DNA of 16,483 nt, taken from contig JBQTIU010000121.1 in NCBI GenBank assembly GCA_052387815.1, positions 1 through 16,483 of the forward strand, given 5' to 3'. The notes under the pieces were generated by a model. That model saw nothing but the letters and a program-made list of their open reading frames with translations. It did no database searches and was not told the origin of the DNA. Within the stretch, counting starts at the first letter, position 1. Each line of letters starts with the position of its first letter. Below, piece by piece: positions 7,931 through 15,089 of the stretch. This stretch comes from JBQTIU01 sp052387815. GTDB taxonomy: Bacteria; Pseudomonadota; Alphaproteobacteria; CACIAM-22H2. The translations under genes and the position numbers were made by a program.

Positions 7931-9045
7931 GGCCGGGCTCCCGTCGCTGGCGGTGGCGTTGCGCCCGCCGGCAGCCGGCGCTGCAGCTCGGGCAGCGGCA
8001 GGTACGGCACCACCCCCGGGCCACCTTGGCCGGCCTGGTCGATGATGACCTTGTTGGCGCCGCGCATGATGGTCTCCATGGTCTCGAGATAGAGACGCTG
8101 CCGGGTGACCTCGGCGGCCTCCTTATAGGCGCTGTAGACGGAGTTGAAGCGCTGCGCCTCGCCTTGGGCCTGGGCGATCACCTGCTGGCGATAGCCCTCG
8201 GCTTCCTGGATGAAACGCTGCGCCTCGCCGCGGGCCCTCGGCACGATATCGTTGCGATAGCCGTCGGCCTCGTTGCGAGCGCGCTCGCGGTCGGCCTTGG
8301 CGCGCTGGACGTCGCGGAAGGCATCGATAACCTGGGCCGGCGGATCGACCGTTCGCAACTGCACCTGCGTGATCAATATTCCGGTCTCGTATTGGTCCAG
8401 GATCTGCTGCAGCAGGCGCCGCGTCTCGGTTTCGACCTTGGCCCGGCCCTCGGCGAGTACGAACTGCGCCGGCATCTGGCCGGCCACGTCGCGCATCGCG
8501 CTTTCGGCCGCCTGCTTCAAGGTCAGTTCGGGCGCGGCGATCTTGAACAGAAACCTGAGGGCGTCCTTGATCTGCCAGAATACCGTGTATTGGATATCGA
8601 TGATGTTCTCGTCGCCAGTCAGCATCAGCCCTTCCTCGGGCACCGTGCGGCTGCGCCCGCCGCGGCCTTCGCCCGGGCCGCGAAAACCGATGTCGAGGGA
8701 GTTCGTGAAGGTGACCCTGGGGGTGATCACGGACTCGATCGGGCTCGGCCACCGGAAGTTGATGCCGGGCAGAGTGGTGCGCACATATTGGCCGAACCGC
8801 AGGACGACGCCCTGTTCGCTCGGTTGCACCTGGTAGATTCCGCTCGCCAGCCACAGCAGCAGCACCACCGGAGCGATCAGGACGAAGCCCTTGGCCGATC
8901 CCAGGCCGCCGGGTAGCAGGCGGCGAATGGTCTCCTGGCTGCGCCGCAGCAATTCCTCGAGATTGGGCGGCTGCGGTCCCAGCCCGCCACCGCCAGGGGG
9001 CCGGCCCCACGGGCTCGGCCCGCCGCCACCTGGAATCCAAGGCAT
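7927..9045 (-). CDS. hflK: HflK, SPFH-family regulator of FtsH
   Basis: Partner of HflC in the HflKC complex that controls the FtsH protease. Of 372 residues, the N terminus is Gly/Pro-rich and cytoplasmic (MPWIPGGGGPSPWG), as in the family. It is followed by one membrane segment (about 52-70), the SPFH domain (VQPSEQGVVLRFGQYVRTTLPGINF) and a long coiled coil (about 245-310, QRAKADRERARNEADGYRND onward). The C-terminal LYLETMETIMRGANKVIID segment is typical, with a Pro-rich tail. The ATG at 9045 is preceded by GGAG. The gene overlaps hflC by 4 nt and diverges from mrp across a 139-nt intergenic region. Confidence 0.96.
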   Translation of the reverse strand: MPWIPGGGGPSPWGRPPGGGGLGPQPPNLEELLRRSQETIRRLLPGGLGSAKGFVLIAPVVLLLWLASGIYQVQPSEQGVVLRFGQYVRTTLPGINFRWPSPIESVITPRVTFTNSLDIGFRGPGEGRGGRSRTVPEEGLMLTGDENIIDIQYTVFWQIKDALRFLFKIAAPELTLKQAAESAMRDVAGQMPAQFVLAEGRAKVETETRRLLQQILDQYETGILITQVQLRTVDPPAQVIDAFRDVQRAKADRERARNEADGYRNDIVPRARGEAQRFIQEAEGYRQQVIAQAQGEAQRFNSVYSAYKEAAEVTRQRLYLETMETIMRGANKVIIDQAGQGGPGVVPYLPLPELQRRLPAGATPPPATGARP

Positions 9046-9071
9046 ATCCGCGTCTCCGTTTTCCGCCGCGT

Positions 9072-9100
9072 TTGAAAATGCGAGCCGTCAAGCTTATATC
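9072..9100 (+). promoter_or_regulatory. Candidate mrp promoter
   Basis: TTGAAA (9072-9077) and TATATC (9095-9100) are separated by 17 nt, a good sigma-70-type match for this GC-rich genome. It would start transcription near 9107 and give a leader of about 78 nt. The opposite strand reads TATAAG over 9093-9098, a -10-like box facing hflK, though I see no convincing -35 for it. Confidence 0.42.
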
Positions 9101-9171
9101 ATTGTCTTCGGCTTGGCGACCGGAAAGACCGGTGCCCGACCCGATATTGTGGGCATCGAATTCGATGATTC

Positions 9172-9176
9172 AAGGA
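9172..9176 (+). promoter_or_regulatory. Ribosome binding site deciding mrp start
   Basis: AAGGA lies 8 nt before the ATG at 9185 but only 2 nt before the in-frame ATG at 9179, favouring 9185. Confidence 0.55.
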
Positions 9177-9184
9177 TCATGGAT

Positions 9185-10321
9185 ATGAATGACGGCGCGC
9201 CCCCGAACGCGGATAAAGTCCTCGACGCCCTCCGGCGCGTGCTCGACCCCGACCGCCGCCAGGACATCGTCGGCCTCAACATGGTCCATGGCGTGGTCGT
9301 CAAGGACGGCCATGTCGGCTTTTCGATCGAGGTCGATCCCAGGCGCGGTCCTGCCCTCGAACCCCTGCGCAAGGCGGCCGAGAAGGCGGTCGAGGCGCTG
9401 CCCGGCGTGCTGTCGGTGACCGCCGTGCTGACGGCCCAGAAGGCGCCCGGCTCCGCCCAGCCCCCGCGCCAGCCTGGCGCCGGGCCCGCTGGCGGGCCGG
9501 CCGACCCCGGCGGCAAGAAGCTCGTCCCCGGCGTCAAGGCGATGGTCGCGGTCGCCTCGGGCAAGGGCGGGGTCGGCAAATCGACGACCGCCTCCAACCT
9601 CGCCCTTGGGCTCGCCGCCAGGGGCCTCAAGGTCGGCATGTTGGACGCCGACATCTACGGCCCCTCGCAGCCGCGCATGATGGGCATCTCCGGCCGCCCG
9701 CACTCGCCCGACGGCCGCACCCTCGTGCCCCTGCAGAATTACGGCGTCAAATGCATGTCAATGGGCCTGCTCGTCGCCGAGGACACGCCGATGATCTGGC
9801 GCGGGCCGATGGTCATGGGCGCGCTCGAGCAGATGTTGCGCGACGTCGCCTGGGGCGAGCTCGACATCATGATCATCGACATGCCGCCCGGCACCGGCGA
9901 CGCCCAGCTCACCATCTCGCAGCGCGTGCCGCTCGCCGGCGTGGTGATCGTGTCGACGCCGCAGGACATCGCCCTCCTCGACGCGCGCAAGGGCATCAAC
10001 ATGTTCCGCAAGGTCGACGTGCCGGTGCTCGGCATCGTCGAGAACATGAGCTACCACCTGTGCGCGAAATGCGGGCATCGCGAGGAGATCTTCAGCCACG
10101 GCGGGGCGCGGCGCGAGGCCGAGAAGCTCGGCGCCGAGTTCCTCGGCGAGTTGCCGCTCGACATCGCCATCCGCGAGACCTCGGACGGCGGCCGGCCGAT
10201 CGTGGTGAGCCGGCCCGAGTCCGAGCCCGCCAAGGCCTATCGCCGCATCGCCGACCGCATCTGGGAGAAGGTCGAGGCCGGCCTCATGGCCCGCCCGGCG
10301 CCCAAGATCGTCATCCAGTAG
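9185..10321 (+). CDS. mrp: Fe-S cluster carrier ATPase, Mrp/ApbC family
   Basis: P-loop ATPase of the Mrp/ApbC/NBP35 family that carries Fe-S clusters to apo-proteins. The 378 residues comprise an N-terminal MIP18/DUF59 domain (about 8-85, VLDALRRVLDPDRRQDIVGLNMV), a Pro/Gly linker (87-112) and the ATPase domain. The deviant Walker A is GKGGVGKST (126-134), followed by LDADIYGPSQPRMMG and the Walker B-like IIDMPPGTGDAQLT. The bridging-cluster CxxC is C293-C296 in MSYHLCAKCGH. The reading frame stays open far upstream, but that part overlaps hflK antisense and lacks homology. The start at 9185 is set by its ribosome binding site. It diverges from hflK. Confidence 0.95.
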   Translation: MNDGAPPNADKVLDALRRVLDPDRRQDIVGLNMVHGVVVKDGHVGFSIEVDPRRGPALEPLRKAAEKAVEALPGVLSVTAVLTAQKAPGSAQPPRQPGAGPAGGPADPGGKKLVPGVKAMVAVASGKGGVGKSTTASNLALGLAARGLKVGMLDADIYGPSQPRMMGISGRPHSPDGRTLVPLQNYGVKCMSMGLLVAEDTPMIWRGPMVMGALEQMLRDVAWGELDIMIIDMPPGTGDAQLTISQRVPLAGVVIVSTPQDIALLDARKGINMFRKVDVPVLGIVENMSYHLCAKCGHREEIFSHGGARREAEKLGAEFLGELPLDIAIRETSDGGRPIVVSRPESEPAKAYRRIADRIWEKVEAGLMARPAPKIVIQ

Positions 10322-10335
10322 ACGGGAAGTGACAG

Positions 10336-10361
10336 GCGCCCGGCCGGCCGGAGGCGGGCGC
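10336..10361 (+). terminator. GC-rich hairpin after mrp
   Basis: GCGCCCG (10336-10342) pairs with CGGGCGC (10355-10361) 14 nt after the mrp stop, with a 12-nt loop that can pair further. No T tract follows, so this is only a candidate terminator. Confidence 0.25.
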
Positions 10362-10368
10362 GCCGAGC

Positions 10369-10407
10369 TTGCGCCGCCCGAGTCCCGGTGCTAGCATTTT
10401 GCTAGCA
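10369..10407 (+). promoter_or_regulatory. Operator and candidate promoter of toxin-antitoxin operon
   Basis: Two copies of the 8-bp palindrome TGCTAGCA lie at 10389-10396 and 10400-10407, separated by TTT, so their centres are 11 bp (about one helical turn) apart. A candidate promoter TTGCGC (10369-10374), 17-nt spacer, TAGCAT (10392-10397) puts the -10 box inside the operator. Ribbon-helix-helix antitoxins repress their own operons through such sites, and as I recall the gonococcal FitA operator contains the related half-sites TGCTATCA and TGATAGCA. The repeats are certain; the promoter boxes are weak. Confidence 0.65.
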
Positions 10408-10410
10408 GAT

Positions 10411-10417
10411 AGGGAGG
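10411..10417 (+). promoter_or_regulatory. Ribosome binding site fixing TTG start of antitoxin
   Basis: AGGGAGG lies 5 nt before the TTG at 10423. It is a near-perfect anti-Shine-Dalgarno match and the reason for choosing that start over an upstream in-frame codon at 10369 that would overlap the operator. Confidence 0.75.
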
Positions 10418-10422
10418 CTCGC

Positions 10423-10656
10423 TTGGCGCAGATCCTGGTGCGCGATTTGGACGAGCGCGTGGTGGCAAGACTGAAGTCGCGCGCCAAATCCCGCGGCCGT
10501 TCGCTGCAGGGCAAGGCGAAGGCCATTCTCGAGGACGCCGCGAAGGTTCCGACGGCCGCCGAGCGGCGCCGGATCATCGGCAAATGGCGCGAGATCTTCG
10601 CGGGGCGGACGGTTTCCGACAGCACCGAACTGATCCGCGAGGACCGTGAGCGGTGA
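10423..10656 (+). CDS. FitA/VapB-type antitoxin (ribbon-helix-helix)
   Basis: Antitoxin of a type II toxin-antitoxin pair; it neutralises the PIN toxin encoded next and should repress its own operon. The 77-residue protein begins AQILVRDLDERVVARLKSRA, a FitA-like ribbon-helix-helix: a beta strand that reads DNA, then two helices including GRSLQGKAKAILEDAA. The C-terminal half (about 42-77, with RIIGKWREIFAGR) would wrap the toxin. The TTG start follows a strong ribosome binding site; starting upstream would read through the operator. Its stop overlaps the toxin GTG start (GTGA), giving coupled translation. The toxin-antitoxin call rests on fold pattern, operator and partner gene together. Confidence 0.88.
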   Translation: MAQILVRDLDERVVARLKSRAKSRGRSLQGKAKAILEDAAKVPTAAERRRIIGKWREIFAGRTVSDSTELIREDRER

Positions 10657-11078
10657 GCTGGCTGGTGGTGGATGCCAGCGTCGCCTGCAAGGCGCTCGTT
10701 CCGGAGGTTCATTCGTCCATCGCCGAAACGCTGCTCGCCGAGACCGAGGACATTGCCGCACCGGACTTGATCTGGGTCGAGATCGGAAGCGCCTTGGTCA
10801 AGCGGCTGTGGCGAAACGAGATTCCCATAATCCAGGTTTCGGCGCTGATGCGGGATTTCCGCGCCGTATCCTTCCGGATATTTCCGACCGAGCCCTTGAT
10901 CGACAAGGCCGTGGCCTTGGCCAGCAACTTCCGGCATCGCGTATACGACTGTGTATACGTTGCCCTGGCGGTCGAACGCGAATGCCGCCTGGTCACCGCC
11001 GACCGCGGGTTTTTCAATGCCTTTGCGCGGAGCCCGCTGGCCGATCGTGTGATGTGGATCGAGGACGCCCTCGCCTGA
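10653..11078 (+). CDS. VapC/FitB-type PIN-domain toxin
   Basis: PIN-domain ribonuclease, the toxin of the pair; family members cleave tRNA or rRNA in a Mg-dependent way when the antitoxin is lost. The 141 residues carry the full acidic set: D7 in VVDASVACK, E43 in WVEIGSALVK, D99 in RVYDCVYVALA and D117 in LVTADRGFF. It starts with GTG at 10653, overlapping the antitoxin stop by 4 nt. Third codon positions look richer in A/T than in the neighbours, which fits acquisition by transfer, although no mobility gene or flanking repeat is visible. The stop is 10 nt from the convergent thyX stop. The target RNA cannot be told from sequence. Confidence 0.9.
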   Translation: MSWLVVDASVACKALVPEVHSSIAETLLAETEDIAAPDLIWVEIGSALVKRLWRNEIPIIQVSALMRDFRAVSFRIFPTEPLIDKAVALASNFRHRVYDCVYVALAVERECRLVTADRGFFNAFARSPLADRVMWIEDALA

Positions 11079-11088
11079 GGCCGCGCCC

Positions 11089-12066
11089 TCACCCCGGCCG
11101 CCCCAGCACCGCCATCAGCTCTGCCCACTCGCGCTTCGACAGGCCCGAGCCTTCCTGCGCGACCTGTTCGCCGGCCAACAAGCGCTTGACGACGGCGAGC
11201 CCCGGCCCGGAGATCGCCGCCCCGGTCAGGCGCTCGTCGCGGAACGCCTCCCAGGTCATCGGCACCCATTTCGCGACGATCCCGCCCAGCGCCTCGGCGT
11301 AGACCCGGATCTCGTGCTGGGCGTGGGCGTCGGCGCGCAAGCTCACGAAATGCAGCAGGTTGTGGAGGTCGATCTTCCAGTACCACTGCGTGTAGTAATT
11401 GGTCGGCAGCACCATGCGAGCAAGCTCGCGCGCCAAGCCCTTGCGCCCCGGCTCGATGACCGCGCCCTCCTGGCTCTCGTTGAGGAGCCGTATGTAAGCC
11501 GCGTAGGCCTCGACGCTCAGGTTTTCGATCATGGCGAGCGCGGTTTCCGCCTCCGAGGCCGCCAGCACCTCGCCCCGTCCCTGCCGGTTGGCGGGCGACT
11601 GGGTGGCGAGCTGCCCCGGCACCGGCACGTAGAACTCGCGGTCGAGGATCGAGTATCTGGCGCTGTATTCGTTGACGTTGGCGGTGCGGTGGCGGATCCA
11701 CTGCCGGGCGACGAAGATCGGCAATTTGACGTGCAGCTTGATCTCGCACATCTCGAACGGGGTGGTATGCCGGTGGCGCATCAGATAGCGGATCAGGTGG
11801 CGGTCGTCCGAGACCTTCTTGGTGCCTTTGCCATAGGAGACCCGCGCCGCCTGCACCACCGCGCCATCGTCGCCGAAATAGTCCATGACCCGGATGAATC
11901 CGTGGTCGAGGACGGGGATCGGCTCGTAAAGGATGTCCTCGAGGGCCGGTACGGTCGGCCGGCGGGTCGGGGCCGCGGCCGCCCGCAACGCCTCGATCTC
12001 CGCCCGCTGGGCGGGGGTGACGGCGCCGGGTTGGCTCGCAACGGTTGATTTGCCTGCCGATGACAT
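11089..12066 (-). CDS. thyX: Flavin-dependent thymidylate synthase
   Basis: FAD-dependent methylation of dUMP to dTMP using methylene-tetrahydrofolate and NADPH; it yields tetrahydrofolate, so growth on it does not depend on dihydrofolate reductase recycling. The ThyX signature RHRTANVNEYSARYS is present (R125-H126-R127, S135, R137). Other family segments are VSYGKGTKKVSDDRHLIRYLMRHRHTTPFE, TNYYTQWYWKIDLHNLLHFVSLRAD and HAQHEIRVYAEAL. The 325 residues include an Ala-rich N-terminal extension of about 40 residues before the core. I chose the ATG at 12066; the open frame continues to 12246 but that part is antisense to the tmRNA. Its stop is 10 nt from the convergent toxin gene. Confidence 0.95.
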   Translation of the reverse strand: MSSAGKSTVASQPGAVTPAQRAEIEALRAAAAPTRRPTVPALEDILYEPIPVLDHGFIRVMDYFGDDGAVVQAARVSYGKGTKKVSDDRHLIRYLMRHRHTTPFEMCEIKLHVKLPIFVARQWIRHRTANVNEYSARYSILDREFYVPVPGQLATQSPANRQGRGEVLAASEAETALAMIENLSVEAYAAYIRLLNESQEGAVIEPGRKGLARELARMVLPTNYYTQWYWKIDLHNLLHFVSLRADAHAQHEIRVYAEALGGIVAKWVPMTWEAFRDERLTGAAISGPGLAVVKRLLAGEQVAQEGSGLSKREWAELMAVLGRPG

Positions 12067-12153
12067 TGGCCCGACTCGGGGGTTGGCGCCGGCCACTCTA
12101 ACCGCCCGCGGGGCCGGCCGCCATGCCCTCTTCCCCGGCGACGCCGCACCGCC

Positions 12154-12159
12154 TATATT
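12154..12159 (+). promoter_or_regulatory. Candidate tmRNA promoter (-10 box)
   Basis: TATATT (12154-12159) is a good -10 box. The -35 region 17 nt upstream (TTCCCC at 12131-12136) is poor. The predicted start near 12166 coincides with the base of a GTCGG-GAGA-CCGAC hairpin (12166-12179), a plausible 5' end of the transcript. The preceding 12067-12153 holds only the thyX leader, and I see nothing else there. Confidence 0.4.
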
Positions 12160-12165
12160 GAGGGC

Positions 12166-12442
12166 GTCGGGAGACCGACTATGGCGATAAAGAGCGTGTG
12201 CAATAGCCGCCGCGGACCCGGGGGCAGTGCCCGGCGCCTCCACCAATTCGACGGCCAGGTTGGGCCCGGCCGTCGTCCAGGGGGGCGAACCAGGATCGAC
12301 GCGCGGGGAAAAGCACGAAGTTCACCCGGCATGGTACCGCCGTTATCGGGCCAAACTAGAGATGCCAACGACAACGTTGCTCTCGCGGCTGTGGCCGCCT
12401 AAGACCTAAACGGTCCGAAGCGACTGTAAGCTAGCGCGGTTC
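12166..12442 (+). ncRNA. ssrA: Two-piece (circularly permuted) tmRNA
   Basis: tmRNA rescues stalled ribosomes and adds a degradation tag. The gene is permuted as in alphaproteobacteria, acceptor piece first. CGCCTCC-A-CCA (12235-12245) gives the 3' acceptor strand, discriminator A73 and an encoded CCA. T stem: CCGGG (12218-12222) pairs with CCCGG (12230-12234). After a 35-nt spacer the coding piece begins GGGGGCG (12281-12287), which pairs over 7 bp with CGCCTCC; the third pair is G-U, the alanine identity element. The conserved GGATCGACG follows (12293-12301). CGCGG (12302-12306) can pair with CCGCG (12210-12214) as helix P2. The tag frame 12364-12399 encodes ANDNVALAAVAA, then TAA at 12400. 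Outer ends are estimates from the promoter, the 5' hairpin and the terminator. Confidence 0.92.
12246..12280 (+). other. Excised spacer between tmRNA pieces
   Basis: The 35 nt between the encoded CCA and the 5' acceptor strand should be removed when the two mature pieces form. It contains a perfect 8-bp stem, CGACGGCC (12249-12256) with GGCCGTCG (12268-12275), around an 11-nt loop, which would present the tRNA-like ends for processing. The processing role is inferred from known permuted tmRNAs. Confidence 0.8.
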
Positions 12443-12475
12443 GGGGGGCACCGGGCAACAGAAGCCCCCCACTTT
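12443..12475 (+). terminator. Terminator-like hairpin between ssrA and sspB
   Basis: GGGGGGC (12443-12449) pairs with GCCCCCC (12464-12470), a 7-bp all-GC stem with a 14-nt loop, followed by ACTTT. The T tract is short, so termination may be partial. The stem ends only six bases before the AAGGAG ribosome binding site of sspB. Confidence 0.55.
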
Positions 12476-12481
12476 AAGGAG
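12476..12481 (+). promoter_or_regulatory. Ribosome binding site fixing GTG start of sspB
   Basis: AAGGAG lies 9 nt before the GTG at 12491 and abuts the short T run of the preceding hairpin. It decides the GTG start, as no in-frame ATG lies nearby before the conserved LEYERLMQEAL segment. Confidence 0.75.
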
Positions 12482-12490
12482 CCGGCGGGC

Positions 12491-12976
12491 GTGGCGGGCG
12501 AAACCCTGGAGTACGAGCGGCTGATGCAAGAAGCGCTGCGCGGGGTGGTCCGCAAGGCGCTGTCGATCGCCGCCACCCAGGGTCTGCGCGGCCAACACCA
12601 CTTCTACATCACCTTCCGCACCCCCGACCCTGGCGTCGTCATGCCCGATCGCCTGCGCAAGCGGCACCCGGGTGAAATGACCATCGTGCTGCAGTACCAG
12701 TTCTGGGGCCTCGAGGTCGGCGAGGACAACTTTGCCGTGACCTTGAGCTTCGAAGGGGCCCACGAGCGCCTGGTCATCCCCTGGGCGGCGATCGTCGCCT
12801 TCGTCGATCCCTCGGTGCAGTTCGGCCTGCAGTTCCCGGGCCCGGTCAGCGGGGCGATCGCGCCGCCCAAGACCGAAGCCCCCGCGCTGACCCCGGCCCG
12901 ACCCGCCGACCAGCCCGCCCCGCCCGATGCCAGCCAGGGCCGGGTGATCGCGCTCGACACGTTCCGGAAGAAATAA
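12491..12976 (+). CDS. sspB: ClpXP adaptor SspB (alpha type)
   Basis: Adaptor that binds tmRNA-tagged proteins and tethers them to the ClpX unfoldase for ClpXP degradation. The substrate-binding domain spans about 1-115, with LEYERLMQEALRGVVRKAL, HHFYITFRTPDPGVVMPDRL, EMTIVLQYQFWGLEVGEDNFAVTLSF and the conserved RLVIPWAAIVAFVDPSVQFGL. An Ala/Pro-rich flexible linker (about 120-147) leads to a short C-terminal peptide, RVIALDTFRKK, matching the ClpX-docking tail of the family. The 161-residue length is typical. It begins with GTG after a strong ribosome binding site, directly downstream of the tmRNA gene. Proximity to its ligand's gene supports the call. Many databases list such genes as DUF1321 or hypothetical. 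Confidence 0.93.
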   Translation: MAGETLEYERLMQEALRGVVRKALSIAATQGLRGQHHFYITFRTPDPGVVMPDRLRKRHPGEMTIVLQYQFWGLEVGEDNFAVTLSFEGAHERLVIPWAAIVAFVDPSVQFGLQFPGPVSGAIAPPKTEAPALTPARPADQPAPPDASQGRVIALDTFRKK

Positions 12977-13034
12977 CCGGCATTCACCCCGCGCGTTAGA
13001 CGAGGAGCCGGCCCCCAGGGGGTCGGAATGGCAG

Positions 13035-14651
<1,617 letters not shown>

Positions 14652-14675
14652 TCCCCTCGCGGCCGGTGCGGGCGC

Positions 14676-15089
14676 ATGGCAAGCGGCTCCGACTTCCTCG
14701 ACCACGTCCTTGACCTGCTCGGATCTTGGGGCGGAGTGGCGCCGCGCCGGATGTTCGGCGGCACCGGGCTCTACCGCCAGGGCGTGATGTTCGCCCTCGT
14801 CTACGACGACGTGCTCTACTTCAAGGTCGACGAAGCGAGCCGGCCGGCCTACGCGGCGGCCGGGATGGGGCCCTTCACCTACGAGGGCAAGTCGCGGACG
14901 GTCGAGATGTCGTATTGGGAGGTCCCGGCGGGCGCGCTCGAGGAGCCGGCCGAGCTGGTTGGGCTGGCTGGCCAGGCGCTCGCCGTCGCGCTCGCCGCCA
15001 AGCGGCGCGGATCGCTCAGCTCGCCGCCGACCCGGGCTCGGCGACCGCGGCCGACCACGGCGACATCAGGTCGGCGGCGGCCGAGTTGA
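14676..15089 (+). CDS. TfoX N-terminal domain protein
   Basis: Small protein with the TfoX/Sxy N-terminal domain (about 5-112): FLDHVLDLLGSWGGVAPRRMFGGTGLYRQGVMFALV, DDVLYFKVDEASRPAY and MSYWEVPAGALEEPAELVGLAGQAL. Gammaproteobacterial TfoX activates competence genes, but single-domain homologues in other phyla have no settled role, so I give no function. The family usually ends near residue 113. Here translation continues for 24 further residues, a basic Pro/Arg/Ser/Thr-rich tail that is antisense to the end of the next gene, so the two genes overlap convergently by 74 nt. The ATG at 14676 lies 24 nt after the fumarase stop, suggesting co-transcription. Confidence 0.85.
   Translation: MASGSDFLDHVLDLLGSWGGVAPRRMFGGTGLYRQGVMFALVYDDVLYFKVDEASRPAYAAAGMGPFTYEGKSRTVEMSYWEVPAGALEEPAELVGLAGQALAVALAAKRRGSLSSPPTRARRPRPTTATSGRRRPS

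Noticed and set aside
8891..9184. Longer Mrp starting at 8891
   Set aside because: This part overlaps the hflK start region antisense. The ribosome binding site and MIP18 domain begin at 9172-9185.
10940..10959. Inverted repeat CGTATAC / GTATACG inside the PIN toxin gene
   Set aside because: It follows from the repeated Val-Tyr codons in the conserved VYDCVYV segment around the catalytic D99, so a separate regulatory role is not needed.
12067..12246. N-terminal extension of ThyX by 60 codons
   Set aside because: The extension is antisense to the tmRNA acceptor piece and promoter and has no ThyX similarity; the ATG at 12066 gives a complete protein.
12181..12402. Two small plus-strand ORFs through the tmRNA (one ending at 12402)
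   Set aside because: The last 12 codons of one are the tmRNA tag frame; the rest is structural RNA, not a protein.
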